Assembly: GCF_041906005.1 (NCBI RefSeq)
Contig: NZ_JAYRJY010000001.1
Span: forward strand, 1,736,001 to 1,800,000
Length of the DNA stretch: 64,000 bases
From: Ferrovibrio sp041906005
GTDB taxonomy: Bacteria > Pseudomonadota > Alphaproteobacteria > Ferrovibrionales > Ferrovibrionaceae
Direction: 5' to 3'
Position 1 is the first letter of the stretch. Each line of letters starts with the position of its first letter. The notes beneath the pieces were generated by a model that saw only the letters and a list, made by a program, of their open reading frames with translations, did not search any database and was not told where the DNA came from. This document shows positions 41,037-49,427 of this stretch, one piece after another. The position numbers and the translations under genes were made by a program.

Positions 41037-41273
41037 GGCCAGACAATCTCTCTGCTCGATATGTGGGCTGTCCCTAGCATGCTTTGCGCCATACCGACAA
41101 GACGGGCTCCTGCCGGCACGGTGTCGCGGCGCTTGTAAAAGCGCGATTTATTCCTATTTCCTTTTCGCTGCGGAGGCAGGACCGGGTTATGTCCCGGATT
41201 GGTCTCGGCCGGTTCGGCTGGACCCAGGACATCCCGGGGGTTAGACTTAACAAAAAGGTAAACGGACAGCGCG

Positions 41274-41954
41274 ATGGGCGACGGCGGTTTCCAGTTTCTC
41301 GACATTCTTCTGCTTGGCGCCATCGCCGGCTTTATCGCCCTGCGCCTGCGCGCCGTGCTGGGCCAGCGTGGCGGCCATGAGCAGCGCCGCCGCCGCCCGC
41401 CCTTCGCCGGCCCCGAAAGCGAGGTCGACAAAGCCGGGGCCGAGGCTGGGCGGGAGGGCGACAATGTGGTCAGCCTGCCGCGCCGCGATGCCCCGGAACA
41501 GCCTGTGGACGAGAAGATCGCTCGCATCCGCGCCGTCGACGCCTCTTTCGATGGCGCCGAATTCCTGGGCGGCGCCAAGGCCGCCTATGAGATGATCGTC
41601 ACCGCCTTTGCCGCTGGCGACAAGGAAACCCTGCGCCCGCTGCTGTCGCGCGAGGTGTTTAACGATTTCGCCGCCGCCATCGACGACCGCGCCAAGCGCG
41701 GCGAAACGGTGGAAACCACGTTCGTTGGCCTGCGCGGCGCCGAGATCACCGAGACCCAGGTGAACAACCGTATCGCCGAAGTGACCATCCGCTTCGAGTC
41801 CGAGCTGATCAGCGTCACCAAAGATGCCCAGGGTCACGTCATTGCCGGCCATGCCAACAGCGTCGAGCAGGTCACCGATATCTGGACCTTCGCGCGCGAC
41901 ACTCGCTCGCGCGATCCGAACTGGACGCTGATCGCCACCACCGCACCGAATTGA
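41274..41954 (+). CDS. Tim44/TimA domain membrane-associated protein
   Basis: This 226-residue protein has one N-terminal membrane helix (FQFLDILLLGAIAGFIALRLRAVLG, residues 6-30) and an Arg/Pro-rich linker with GRRGG-like words. A C-terminal Tim44-like domain follows (FDGAEFLGGAKAAYEMIVTAFAAGDKETLRPLLSREVFNDFAAAIDDRAKRGETVETTFVGLRGAEI...). The bacterial homologue TimA is thought to act at the inner membrane or in respiratory or outer-membrane biogenesis. The stop overlaps the mltA start by one base (TGATG), so the two are coupled. Confidence 0.92.
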   Translation: MGDGGFQFLDILLLGAIAGFIALRLRAVLGQRGGHEQRRRRPPFAGPESEVDKAGAEAGREGDNVVSLPRRDAPEQPVDEKIARIRAVDASFDGAEFLGGAKAAYEMIVTAFAAGDKETLRPLLSREVFNDFAAAIDDRAKRGETVETTFVGLRGAEITETQVNNRIAEVTIRFESELISVTKDAQGHVIAGHANSVEQVTDIWTFARDTRSRDPNWTLIATTAPN

Positions 41955-43147
41955 TGCGTCTTCTCGCCGCCGTGCTGCTGGCCGGACTGGCGGCCTGCGC
42001 GCCGAAACCGCCGGCGGCACCGCCGCTGGCTTTCCGCGCCGCCAGTTTCGCCGATCTGCCGGGTTATGCCGCCGACCGCGTTGCCGAGGCCCTGCCAGCG
42101 CTGAGCCGAAGCTGCACCCGCATGGTGGCGCGTGGCCCCGCCGCACTGGATGGCATCGACCGTTACGGCAGCGGCCAGGACTGGCAACCCTTCTGCACGG
42201 GGCTGAATGCGTTGAAACCCGGCGACGATGCCGGTCTGCGCCGTCTGGTCGAACGTGAATTGCAGCCGGTGGCGGTGATCGGCGATGGCAGGGCCGAGGG
42301 TTTGTTCACTGGCTATTACGAGCCGATGGTGCGCGGCAGTCGCCAGCGCAGCGGGGCTTATACCGTGCCACTTTATCGCCAGCCGGCCGATCTGGTGCAG
42401 GTGGATCTGGGCGAATTTCGCGACAGTCTGAAAGGCCAGCGCATAGCTGGCCGGGTGCGCGACGGGCGCCTGCGGCCCTATGACGACCGCGGCGGCATCG
42501 AGACTGGCGCATTGGCCGGCAAGAATCTTGAATTGGTCTGGCTCGACGATGCCGCCGATGCCTTCTTCCTGCAGGTGCAGGGTTCGGGCCTGGTGCAGTT
42601 GGCCGATGGCAAACAGATGCGGGTCGGTTTTGCCGCGCAGAACGGCCACGGCTATGTGGCGGTGGGAAAGGTGATGATCGATCGCGGCCTACTCAGTCGC
42701 GAAGAGGTCTCGATGCAGAGCATTCGCGCCTGGCTGCGTGCCAATCCTGCCGCCGCGCCCGATCTGCTGCGGCAGAATCCGTCCTATGTGTTCTTCCGGG
42801 AATTGCCCGCCCCGAAGGATGACAGCGACGGCCCACCCGGCGCCCAGGGCGTGGCTTTGCTGCCCGGTCGCAGCCTGGCCGTCGACCGCGGCCTGCATGC
42901 CATGGGTCTGCCGCTCTGGCTGGCGGCCGTGCGGCCCTCTGCCCAGCCGCCGCACGAGGATCTGCCGCTGCAGCGTCTGATGGTGGCGCAGGATACCGGC
43001 GGGGCGATCCGCGGCGCTGTGCGCGGCGATGTGTTCTGGGGCCATGGGCCGGAAGCGGAAAGCATCGCCGGCCGCATGAAGCATCCCGGCAAGATCTGGC
43101 TGTTGCTGCCCAGAGGCGTGGCCGCGCGGCTGACGGCACAAAGCTAG
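41954..43147 (+). CDS. mltA: Membrane-bound lytic murein transglycosylase A
   Basis: MltA (397 aa) cleaves peptidoglycan glycan strands between MurNAc and GlcNAc, releasing 1,6-anhydro products. The N-terminus is a lipoprotein signal with lipobox LAAC (Cys15). The MltA barrel includes AEGLFTGYYEPMVRGSRQRSGAYTVPLYRQP and GKNLELVWLDDAADAFFLQVQGSGLVQL. The C-terminal 3D domain has LMVAQDTGGAIRGAVRGDVFWGHGPEAE, with the catalytic Asp in QDTGGAI. It starts at the ATG at 41954, sharing a base with the upstream stop. In relatives smr follows mltA directly. Here smr is 5.6 kb away. Confidence 0.95.
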   Translation: MRLLAAVLLAGLAACAPKPPAAPPLAFRAASFADLPGYAADRVAEALPALSRSCTRMVARGPAALDGIDRYGSGQDWQPFCTGLNALKPGDDAGLRRLVERELQPVAVIGDGRAEGLFTGYYEPMVRGSRQRSGAYTVPLYRQPADLVQVDLGEFRDSLKGQRIAGRVRDGRLRPYDDRGGIETGALAGKNLELVWLDDAADAFFLQVQGSGLVQLADGKQMRVGFAAQNGHGYVAVGKVMIDRGLLSREEVSMQSIRAWLRANPAAAPDLLRQNPSYVFFRELPAPKDDSDGPPGAQGVALLPGRSLAVDRGLHAMGLPLWLAAVRPSAQPPHEDLPLQRLMVAQDTGGAIRGAVRGDVFWGHGPEAESIAGRMKHPGKIWLLLPRGVAARLTAQS

Positions 43148-43164
43148 ACGGTCTGGATGTCTGT

Positions 43165-43668
43165 TCAGCCCCATTTGCGGCCCATGATGCTGAACACCCC
43201 GGCCCCGATGATCATGTCTATGGTGTTGCCATCGCTGGCGAGCGGCATCTGGATGCTTTCGAAATCGATCCATTCCTTGCCGAACCACCAGACCAGCTTG
43301 CCGGCGTAACCCACCGGCCCGCGCCGTTGCCGCGCCTGGTCGAAGGCATGGCGGAACAGTGTGGCCTTGTTGCCCATCATCTGCTCGATGGTCTGGCCGG
43401 TATAGCTGCCGTTATAGATCACGCTCTGCGCTGTGCTGATCAGACGCACCCGGTAATCTGGCCGGGCATCGCCGGTGCCATCGACATCAATCAGGAACAG
43501 ATGTGGCAGCAATTGCGGCTTGTCGGCCGGATCAATGTCACCGCGTCCCGGCAAGCGACCGCTAGGTCCGCATTTCGATTGCCAATAGACCAGCAGATCC
43601 TGCAACAGCAAATCCTGCGGTGCCGGCATTTCGCGGATCCTGGGGGCATCCGGCCCTGTCTCGTTCAT
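43165..43668 (-). CDS. PAS_5-family protein (paralogue 3)
   Basis: This 167-residue stand-alone PAS_5 protein contains LLVYWQSKCGPSGRLPGRGDIDPADKPQLLPHLFLIDVDGTGDARPDYRVRLISTAQSVIYNGSYTGQTIEQMMGN, then YAGKLVWWFGKEWIDFESIQMPLASDGNTIDMIIGAGVFSIMG. It lacks any effector domain. It resembles the protein at 43816, which is encoded on the same strand 147 bases away, so the two may be a tandem duplication. Both lie between mltA and the lactate cluster. Confidence 0.82.
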   Translation of the reverse strand: MNETGPDAPRIREMPAPQDLLLQDLLVYWQSKCGPSGRLPGRGDIDPADKPQLLPHLFLIDVDGTGDARPDYRVRLISTAQSVIYNGSYTGQTIEQMMGNKATLFRHAFDQARQRRGPVGYAGKLVWWFGKEWIDFESIQMPLASDGNTIDMIIGAGVFSIMGRKWG

Positions 43669-43815
43669 ATACGGTTCCGATTGTTCCGTCTTTCAACGCA
43701 CCGCCAAGTAGCGCCGCAATCTAGCCACAGGCCATTGTCAGAAGGAACTGCGCCGAAAGGTGTAGGCATGTGTCATCTACGCCAAAAGGCCAGCAAACAC
43801 CCTGTCATCCGCATT

Positions 43816-44406
43816 TCAGCCGGGCATATCGCCGAAATTCTCAAAGGCCCCGGCGCCGAAGATGCAGTCAATGGTGACGCCGTCGCTCGCCAGCGGCGCA
43901 TGCAAACCTTCGAACCGCAGCCATTCATGGCTTTGCCACCATGTCACCTGGCCGCGATTGATCAGATAGGTGCGCCGCTTCACTACGGCAGAGTAGAGCC
44001 GGTTGAATTCGGCTGCCGAATGGGGCGGAAAGATATCGTCGATGATCCGCCCCACCAGTCCGTGACCATAGACGGCCACATGGGCTTCGCCCAACAACCG
44101 CAGCCGGAATTTGCCATCTGGCTGCACATCGATCAGATAGATATTGGGCAGCATGCTGCGCAGATCGAGCGGATCAATATCGGCCCGGCTGGGCAGACGG
44201 CCATCAGGTCCGCATTTCGACTGCCAATAAGCCAGCAGGCGGCGCAGGATTGGCGCATTAGGCAACACGTTGCCCGCCCCACCGGCTTTGCGGAATTTCA
44301 GGGCGGCGGCCGTTTCCGATGGCGACTGGTCCGACGGTGGTTGATTTTCCCCCATAACCAGAATCTGGAGCCGGACCATACTGTCGGCAAGTGTATTTTG
44401 TTTCAT
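43816..44406 (-). CDS. PAS_5-family protein (paralogue 4)
   Basis: This roughly 196-residue protein has a PAS_5 core, LRRLLAYWQSKCGPDGRLPSRADIDPLDLRSMLPNIYLIDVQPDGKFRLRLLGEAHVAVYGHGLVGRIIDDIF, then LINRGQVTWWQSHEWLRFEGLHAPLASDGVTIDCIFGAGAFENFGD. The open frame reaches 44565, into the divergent acetyltransferase gene. I start at the ATG at 44406, but 44355 (MGENQPPS) is equally possible and neither has a clear Shine-Dalgarno. It is nearest in sequence to the 43165 protein (shared YWQSKCGP, DIDP and IFGAGxF/IIGAGVF motifs). Confidence 0.8.
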   Translation of the reverse strand: MKQNTLADSMVRLQILVMGENQPPSDQSPSETAAALKFRKAGGAGNVLPNAPILRRLLAYWQSKCGPDGRLPSRADIDPLDLRSMLPNIYLIDVQPDGKFRLRLLGEAHVAVYGHGLVGRIIDDIFPPHSAAEFNRLYSAVVKRRTYLINRGQVTWWQSHEWLRFEGLHAPLASDGVTIDCIFGAGAFENFGDMPG

Positions 44407-44488
44407 GCCGGCCCGGGTCTGGTCGGCGCTTTGCCGGACCGGCCCCCCATGCCATAGTCCGGAAAAAGCCTTTACCCATGATATGCCC

Positions 44489-45052
44489 ATGAGCCAGACC
44501 AGCAGCGCGTTACCCCTCATCGTCCGCCCATCCGAGGAGGGCGATCTTCCCGCGATTACTGCCATCTACGGCCATCATGTGCTGCACGGCTTCGGCAGTT
44601 TTGAGGAAGTGCCGCCCGATCAGGTCGAGATGGGGCGCCGCCGGGCCGAGATCCTGGGCAAGGGTTTCCCCTATCTGGTGGCCGAACTGGGTGGCCATGT
44701 GGTGGGCTATGCCTATGCCAATCATTACCGGCCGCGCATCGCCTACCGCTTTTCGGTCGAGGATTCGATCTATGTGGCCCCCGATGCGCCGCGCAAAGGC
44801 ATCGGTCGCGCGCTGCTGTCCAACCTGATCGCCCGGTGCACCGGCCAGGGTTACCGCCAGATGGTGGCGGTGATCGGCGACACGCAGAATCTTGGGTCTG
44901 TAGGTCTGCATGCCGCGCTGGGTTTCCGTGTGGTCGGCACCCTGCCCTCGATCGGCTTCAAGCACGGTCGCTGGGTCGACAGCGTGTTCATGCAGCGGCC
45001 GCTCGGCCCCGGCGACAGCTCCTTACCGAACCAGCAGACCAAGCCGGACTGA
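44489..45052 (+). CDS. GNAT acetyltransferase, phosphinothricin/methionine-sulfone type (Pat/YncA-like)
   Basis: This 187-residue protein has the PAT/YncA arrangement: IVRPSEEGDLPAITAIYGHHVLHGFGSFEEVPPD, then GHVVGYAYANHYRPRIAYRFSVEDSIYVAPDAPRKGIGRALLSNLIARCTGQGYRQMVAVIGD. The acetyl-CoA loop is RKGIGR. The ending NLGSVGLHAALGFRVVGTLPSIGFKHGRWVDSVFMQRPLG is diagnostic. Relatives acetylate methionine sulfone, methionine sulfoximine or phosphinothricin. The substrate here is not shown. I chose the ATG at 44489 (MSQTSS). It precedes the GntR gene by 61 bases but is probably a separate unit. Confidence 0.88.
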   Translation: MSQTSSALPLIVRPSEEGDLPAITAIYGHHVLHGFGSFEEVPPDQVEMGRRRAEILGKGFPYLVAELGGHVVGYAYANHYRPRIAYRFSVEDSIYVAPDAPRKGIGRALLSNLIARCTGQGYRQMVAVIGDTQNLGSVGLHAALGFRVVGTLPSIGFKHGRWVDSVFMQRPLGPGDSSLPNQQTKPD

Positions 45053-45091
45053 AACGGCCTTTATATATATTGAAATAGATAAATAATTCAT

Positions 45092-45112
45092 CTAACTTGT
45101 CAGGCAGGTTAG
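45092..45112. promoter_or_regulatory. Palindromic operator overlapping the GntR start region
   Basis: This is a 21-base imperfect palindrome with arms CTAACTTGTC and GGCAGGTTAG around a central A, matching at 8 of 10 pairs. It ends one base before the GntR/FCD regulator's ATG and follows an AT-rich promoter-like tract (45058-45090). FadR/LldR-type regulators bind palindromes with a TNGTNNNACNA core, which this only partly resembles. Autoregulation is inferred. Confidence 0.5.
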
Positions 45113-45113
45113 C

Positions 45114-45824
45114 ATGACAGCCCTGCCCGAAATCCGCCTGCCTGCTGCACCACTCGGCTCCCGTGTCGATGCGGTGGTCGAGGCCCTGCTGCAGCCGATC
45201 CTCTCAGGCGACTGGCCGCCGCATCATCGCCTGCCGTCCGAACATAACCTCGCCGGCCAGCAGGGGGTCAGCCGGGCCGTGATTCGCGAGGCCATCGCGC
45301 GGCTGAAATCCGACGGCTATGTCGAAACCCGGCAGGGCAAGGGCGCCTTCGTTGCCGCCGCGCCCGGCGGCAACAGTTTCAAGCTGGCCGAGGACTCCGA
45401 GTCCGATCTGCTCGAACTGCGTGCACTGATCGAGGCCGATTGCGCCGCGCTGGCCGCCGAACGCCACACCCTGGCCGACCTGCAGGCGCTGCGTGACGCC
45501 CAGGCCGCCATGCGGCGTGTCATCGACCAGGGCGGGCTGGGCCTGAACGAGGATATCCATTTCCATGATGTGCTGGCGGCGGCGGCCCATAACCCGGCCT
45601 TGCGCCGTTTCGCCGCTTTCGTCGGCCGTCATGCCCGCGAGGCGATGCAACTCGCGCGCTTAAGCCGCCTGCGTTACGAAAACCGCCTGGCCGAGATCGA
45701 TGCCGAACATGGCGCCATCGTGGCCGCCATCGCCGCGCGCGATCCGGCGGCGGCCCGCGCCGCAGTGCTGCGGCATATTTCAAATGGCCTGAAACGCCTT
45801 GGCCTGCCGCCCCGCTTCACCTGA
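45114..45824 (+). CDS. lldR: GntR/FCD-family regulator, probably of lactate utilisation (LldR-like)
   Basis: This 236-residue regulator has a GntR winged helix at about 15-80 (VVEALLQPILSGDWPPHHRLPSEHNLAGQQGVSRAVIREAIARLKSDGYVETRQGKGAFVA). A C-terminal all-helical FCD ligand domain follows (LLELRALIEADCAALAAERHTLADLQALRDAQAAMR... then EDIHFHDVLAAAAHNPALRRFAAFVGRHAREAMQLARL), with the His/Asp metal-site residues visible in DIHFHD and EHGAIV. It sits 23 bases upstream of lutA on the same strand. The symbol is assigned by context: such regulators repress lutABC or lldD until L-lactate binds. Confidence 0.82.
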   Translation: MTALPEIRLPAAPLGSRVDAVVEALLQPILSGDWPPHHRLPSEHNLAGQQGVSRAVIREAIARLKSDGYVETRQGKGAFVAAAPGGNSFKLAEDSESDLLELRALIEADCAALAAERHTLADLQALRDAQAAMRRVIDQGGLGLNEDIHFHDVLAAAAHNPALRRFAAFVGRHAREAMQLARLSRLRYENRLAEIDAEHGAIVAAIAARDPAAARAAVLRHISNGLKRLGLPPRFT

Positions 45825-45847
45825 CGATTTCCCGGAGACCAGCCCCC

Positions 45848-46609
45848 ATGTCGTCCCGCCCCCGCGTCGCGTTATTCGTCACCTGCCTGGTCGATCTGTT
45901 CCGGCCCAGCGTCGGCTTTGCCACCATCAAGCTGCTGGAAGATGCCGGCTGCAGCGTGGAGGTGCCCGAGGCGCAGGTCTGCTGCGGCCAGCCGGCTTAC
46001 AATTCGGGCGACCGCAAGGATACGGTGGCCATTGCCAAACAGGTGATCGCGGCCTTTGAAGGATATGATTACGTGGTGGCTCCATCGGGCTCATGCGGCG
46101 GCATGATCAAGGACCATTACCCGGCGCTGTTCGCCGCCGAGCCGGACTGGCAAAGCCGCGCCGCGGTACTGTCGGCGAAAACCTTTGAACTCACCTCTTT
46201 CCTGGTCGATGTGATGAAGCAGGATGGCGTGGCCGCGAAGCTGGACGCGAAGATCACCTATCACGATTCCTGCTCGGGCTTGCGCGAACTGGGCGTGAAG
46301 CAGCAGCCCCGGCAATTACTGCAGAGTGTGGAGGGGCTGGAGCTGGTGGAAATGCAGACGCCGGAAACCTGCTGCGGTTTCGGTGGCACATTCTGCGTCA
46401 AGTACGGCGAGGTCTCCACCGATATCGTTGGCCGCAAGACCGCCGACATCAATGCCACCGGCGCCGACCTGCTGCTGGCCGGCGACATGGGTTGCCTTTT
46501 GAACATGGCCGGCAAGCTGCAGCGCGAAGGCAGCAAGGTGCAGGTGCGCCATGTGGCCGAGGTTTTGGCCGGCATGACCGACACGCCGGCCATAGGCGAA
46601 AGCAAGTGA
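45848..46609 (+). CDS. lutA: L-lactate utilisation protein LutA (LldE), CCG-domain Fe-S protein
   Basis: LutA (253 aa) is one of three subunits of the LutABC L-lactate dehydrogenase complex, which feeds electrons to the respiratory chain. It has two CCG (cysteine-rich) domains, with EVPEAQVCCGQPAYNSGDRKDTV at about residues 38-60 and PETCCGFGGTFCVKYGEVSTD in the second half. These bind a non-cubane Fe-S cluster as in heterodisulfide reductases and glycolate oxidase GlcF. SCGGMIKDHYP and YHDSCSGLRELGVKQQPRQLL are further family blocks. lutB starts 11 bases after it. Confidence 0.95.
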   Translation: MSSRPRVALFVTCLVDLFRPSVGFATIKLLEDAGCSVEVPEAQVCCGQPAYNSGDRKDTVAIAKQVIAAFEGYDYVVAPSGSCGGMIKDHYPALFAAEPDWQSRAAVLSAKTFELTSFLVDVMKQDGVAAKLDAKITYHDSCSGLRELGVKQQPRQLLQSVEGLELVEMQTPETCCGFGGTFCVKYGEVSTDIVGRKTADINATGADLLLAGDMGCLLNMAGKLQREGSKVQVRHVAEVLAGMTDTPAIGESK

Positions 46610-46619
46610 GGGCGATGCC

Positions 46620-48062
46620 ATGACCATGCCGATCACAGCCCAGGATTTCGAGGCCAATGCATCCAAGGCGCTGCGCGATCCCAACCTGCGCAAGGCGATG
46701 GATATCATTGGCGGGCCAATGGCCAGCCGCCGCGTCGAGACCGCGCGCGAACTGCCGGAATTCGAGGCTTTGCGCGACGAAGGCGTGAAGATCAAGAACC
46801 ATGTGCTGCAGCATATCGACCTCTATCTGGAAAAATTCGAGCAGCAGGTGACGGCGCGCGGCGGCCGGGTGCATTGGTGCCGCACCCCACGCGAGGCGCG
46901 CGAGACGATCCTGAGCCTGTGCCAGTCGCGCAACGCGAAGACCGTCACCAAGGGCAAGTCGATGGTGAGCGAGGAAATCGGCCTGAACGATTTCCTGCTC
47001 GAACATGGCATCCAGCCGGTGGAAACCGACCTGGGCGAATACATCATCCAGCTCGCCCATGAGCCGCCGAGCCACATCATTGGTCCGGCCCTGCACAAGA
47101 CGCGCGAACAGGTCGCGGAGCTGTTCGAGGAACATCACCCCGACTACGAGCTGCATGGCAAAAAAGCCGGCCCGCGGTCCACCGAGCCACAGGTGCTGGT
47201 CACCGAGGCACGGGTGGTCCTGCGTGATCGTTATTTCCAGGCCGATGTGGGCATCACCGGCGCCAATTTCCTGATTGCCGAAACCGGTGCCACGGTGATC
47301 GTCACCAACGAAGGCAACGGCGACCTGACCCAGTCGCTGCCAAAGATGCATATCGTGGTCTCCAGCATCGAGAAGGTGATCCCCAACCTGGAAGACCTGT
47401 CCACCATCCTGCGCGTGCTGGCCCGTTCGGCCACCGGGCAGGAGATGAGCTGCTACACGACGCTGTCCTGCGGCCCGAAACGGCCCGAGGATGTGGACGG
47501 GCCCGAGGAATTCCATGTCGTGCTGGTCGATAACGGTCGCAGCGAAATGCTGGGCACCGAACTGCAGCCGCTTTTGCGCTGCATCCGCTGCGGCGCCTGC
47601 ATGAACAACTGCCCGGTCTACCGCTCGGTTGGTGGCCATGCCTATGGCTGGGTCTATCCCGGTCCGATCGGTGCCGCGCTCGATCCGCACATGATCGGGC
47701 TGGAAGCCGGCCGGCATCTGCCCAACGCCTCCACCTTCTGCGGCAAATGCGAGGAAGTCTGCCCCATGCGCATTCCGCTGCCCGACATCATGCGCTGGTG
47801 GCGCGAGCAGGCCCATGAAAGGCAGATCACACCACCCCTGCAGCGATGGGGTATCGAGGCCTGGGCCTTCGCCGCGAAAACGCCATGGCTCTATCGGCTG
47901 GGCACCCGCATCGCCATCGCGGCGTTGCATATGTTGGGAAAAGATAAGGGCAAGTTCAGATCCCTGCCGCTCGCCTCGGGCTGGACTGGTGGCCGCGACC
48001 TGCCGGCGCCGCAGGCGGGCGAAACTTTCATGGCCCAGTACAAAAAGCGGAAAGCATCATGA
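46620..48062 (+). CDS. lutB: L-lactate utilisation protein LutB (LldF), 4Fe-4S ferredoxin-type
   Basis: LutB (480 aa) is the ferredoxin-like electron-transfer subunit of the lactate-oxidising complex. An N-terminal LUD domain covers about 70-300 (NVRSK-like helices, then TEARVVLRDRYFQADVGITGANFLIAETGATVIVTNEGNGDL). The two [4Fe-4S] motifs are CIRCGACMNNCPVYRS near residue 321 and CGKCEEVCPMRIPLP near 374. The C-terminal region is of the DUF3390 type. The reading frame is in one piece, and the stop overlaps the lutC ATG (ATGA). Confidence 0.95.
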   Translation: MTMPITAQDFEANASKALRDPNLRKAMDIIGGPMASRRVETARELPEFEALRDEGVKIKNHVLQHIDLYLEKFEQQVTARGGRVHWCRTPREARETILSLCQSRNAKTVTKGKSMVSEEIGLNDFLLEHGIQPVETDLGEYIIQLAHEPPSHIIGPALHKTREQVAELFEEHHPDYELHGKKAGPRSTEPQVLVTEARVVLRDRYFQADVGITGANFLIAETGATVIVTNEGNGDLTQSLPKMHIVVSSIEKVIPNLEDLSTILRVLARSATGQEMSCYTTLSCGPKRPEDVDGPEEFHVVLVDNGRSEMLGTELQPLLRCIRCGACMNNCPVYRSVGGHAYGWVYPGPIGAALDPHMIGLEAGRHLPNASTFCGKCEEVCPMRIPLPDIMRWWREQAHERQITPPLQRWGIEAWAFAAKTPWLYRLGTRIAIAALHMLGKDKGKFRSLPLASGWTGGRDLPAPQAGETFMAQYKKRKAS

Positions 48063-48760
48063 GCAGCAGCCGCGAGCGCATCTTCGCCACCCTTCGCGCC
48101 GGCCTTAAGGACACGGTCAATGACCCGGCACGGCCGCGCGCGGTGGCAGAACGCATTGCCAGCCATCCGCGCAACCTGCTGCCGCAGCGGGCGCAGAAAC
48201 CCCATGCCGAACAGGTGGCTTTGTTCACCGCCAAGGTGGAGGCGCTGACCGTCACGGTAGATCGGGTTTCATCAACCTCCGACGTGCCTGGCAAGATCAG
48301 TGACTATCTGGCCCGTCACAACCTGCCATCGCGGCTGCGCGTCTCGCCCGATCCGCTGCTGCAAAACCTGCCCTGGGACCAGCGGCCGATGCTGCAGGTG
48401 GAGTATGGCGGCGGCCGCAGCCAGGACCTGGTCAGCGTGACGCCGGCCTTCGCCGCCATCGCCGAAACCGGCACGCTGATGCTGCACTCCTCATCCACCA
48501 CGCCCACCACCCTGCATTTCGTGCCCGACCATCACATCGTGGTGCTGAAAAGCAGCCAGGTCACCGGCACGATGGAGGAGGCCTTCCAGCGCCTGCGCGA
48601 CAAGCTCGGAAGCGTGGAGAACTGGCCGCGCACGGTGAATTTCGTCACGGGCCCGTCGCGCACCGCCGATATCGAGGGCGTGCCGGTGCTTGGTGCCCAT
48701 GGACCGCGCCGCCTGCATATCGTACTCATCGAGAATGGCGCCGAAACGCAGCAAGGTTAA
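48059..48760 (+). CDS. lutC: L-lactate utilisation protein LutC (LldG), LUD domain
   Basis: LutC (233 aa) is the third subunit of the lactate dehydrogenase complex. It starts RERIFATLRAGLKD, with a LUD domain at about 85-230: VSVTPAFAAIAETGTLMLHSSSTTPTTLHFVPDHHIVVLKSSQVTGTMEEAFQRLRD, then FVTGPSRTADIEGVPVLGAHGPRRLHIVLIEN. No Fe-S motif is present, as normal for LutC. It overlaps lutB at its start and smr by 26 bases at its end, so smr may be co-transcribed. No lactate permease (lldP/lctP) is in the window. Confidence 0.94.
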   Translation: MSSSRERIFATLRAGLKDTVNDPARPRAVAERIASHPRNLLPQRAQKPHAEQVALFTAKVEALTVTVDRVSSTSDVPGKISDYLARHNLPSRLRVSPDPLLQNLPWDQRPMLQVEYGGGRSQDLVSVTPAFAAIAETGTLMLHSSSTTPTTLHFVPDHHIVVLKSSQVTGTMEEAFQRLRDKLGSVENWPRTVNFVTGPSRTADIEGVPVLGAHGPRRLHIVLIENGAETQQG

Positions 48761-49340
48761 ACCCGCTCCCCTGGTGCCGGATCACGAGGTCTGGCACCAG
48801 GTAACCGCCAGCGCGCGCCCACTGAAGAAGAACGTGGTACCCGAGCCGCTGGCGCCGCTGCCCAAACTGTTCCGGCCGGAAGGCCCGGGTACAGCGGCCA
48901 TGGCCAAAGCCGAGGCGCGGCAAAAGGCGCCGCTTCCCCATGGACGGCACGCCGACAAACCGGCGCCGCAGATGGACAAGCGGCTCAAGCAGCGCTTCCA
49001 GCGCGGCGAACTGCCCATCGAGGCGCGTATCGACCTGCACGGTCTGACCCTGGCCAATGCCGAACGCGCCCTCAGCCGGCTGATCCGCGACTGCATCGCC
49101 CAGCAGAAACGCTGCCTGCTGGTGATCACCGGCAAGGGCACCGTGCGGAGCGAGGCTGAAATCGAGACCATGCAGAAAGGCCGCGGCGTGCTGCGTGCCT
49201 GGCTGCCGGACTACCTGAAACGCGGCCCCTGGCGCGACGAGGTGCTGGGCGTCACGCCGGCCCGGCCCGAGATGGGAGGCAGCGGCGCCTTCTACGTGCT
49301 GCTGCGCCGGCAGCGCGAAGAAATGCCCTCGAAACGCTGA
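48735..49340 (+). CDS. smr: Smr-domain endonuclease-like protein
   Basis: This 201-residue protein has a basic N-terminal half (MAPKRSKVKPAPLVPDHEVWHQVTASARPLKK) and a C-terminal Smr (MutS2 C-terminal-like) domain. That domain reads ARIDLHGLTLANAERALSRLIRDCIAQQKRCLLVITGKGTVRSEAEIETMQKGRGVLRAWLPDYL. The DLHG and GKG motifs are present. Smr domains nick or bind DNA or RNA, and recent work places some in ribosome rescue. In relatives it follows mltA. Here the lactate operon sits between them, and the gene overlaps lutC by 26 bases. The ATG at 48735 is chosen because the earlier frame is antisense-free but unconserved. Confidence 0.87.
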   Translation: MAPKRSKVKPAPLVPDHEVWHQVTASARPLKKNVVPEPLAPLPKLFRPEGPGTAAMAKAEARQKAPLPHGRHADKPAPQMDKRLKQRFQRGELPIEARIDLHGLTLANAERALSRLIRDCIAQQKRCLLVITGKGTVRSEAEIETMQKGRGVLRAWLPDYLKRGPWRDEVLGVTPARPEMGGSGAFYVLLRRQREEMPSKR

Positions 49341-49427
49341 GCCAATCCGGACCAAACGCCGTCATGCTTGCCAAGCCGCCATATGCGGCGGAAAGTCATT
49401 GCAGCTTATCGTTCCCAAAGGTCCACT

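Noticed and set aside
46449..47930. 493-codon minus-strand ORF antisense to lutB
   Set aside because: No recognisable motif, whereas the plus strand has LutB with both ferredoxin motifs.
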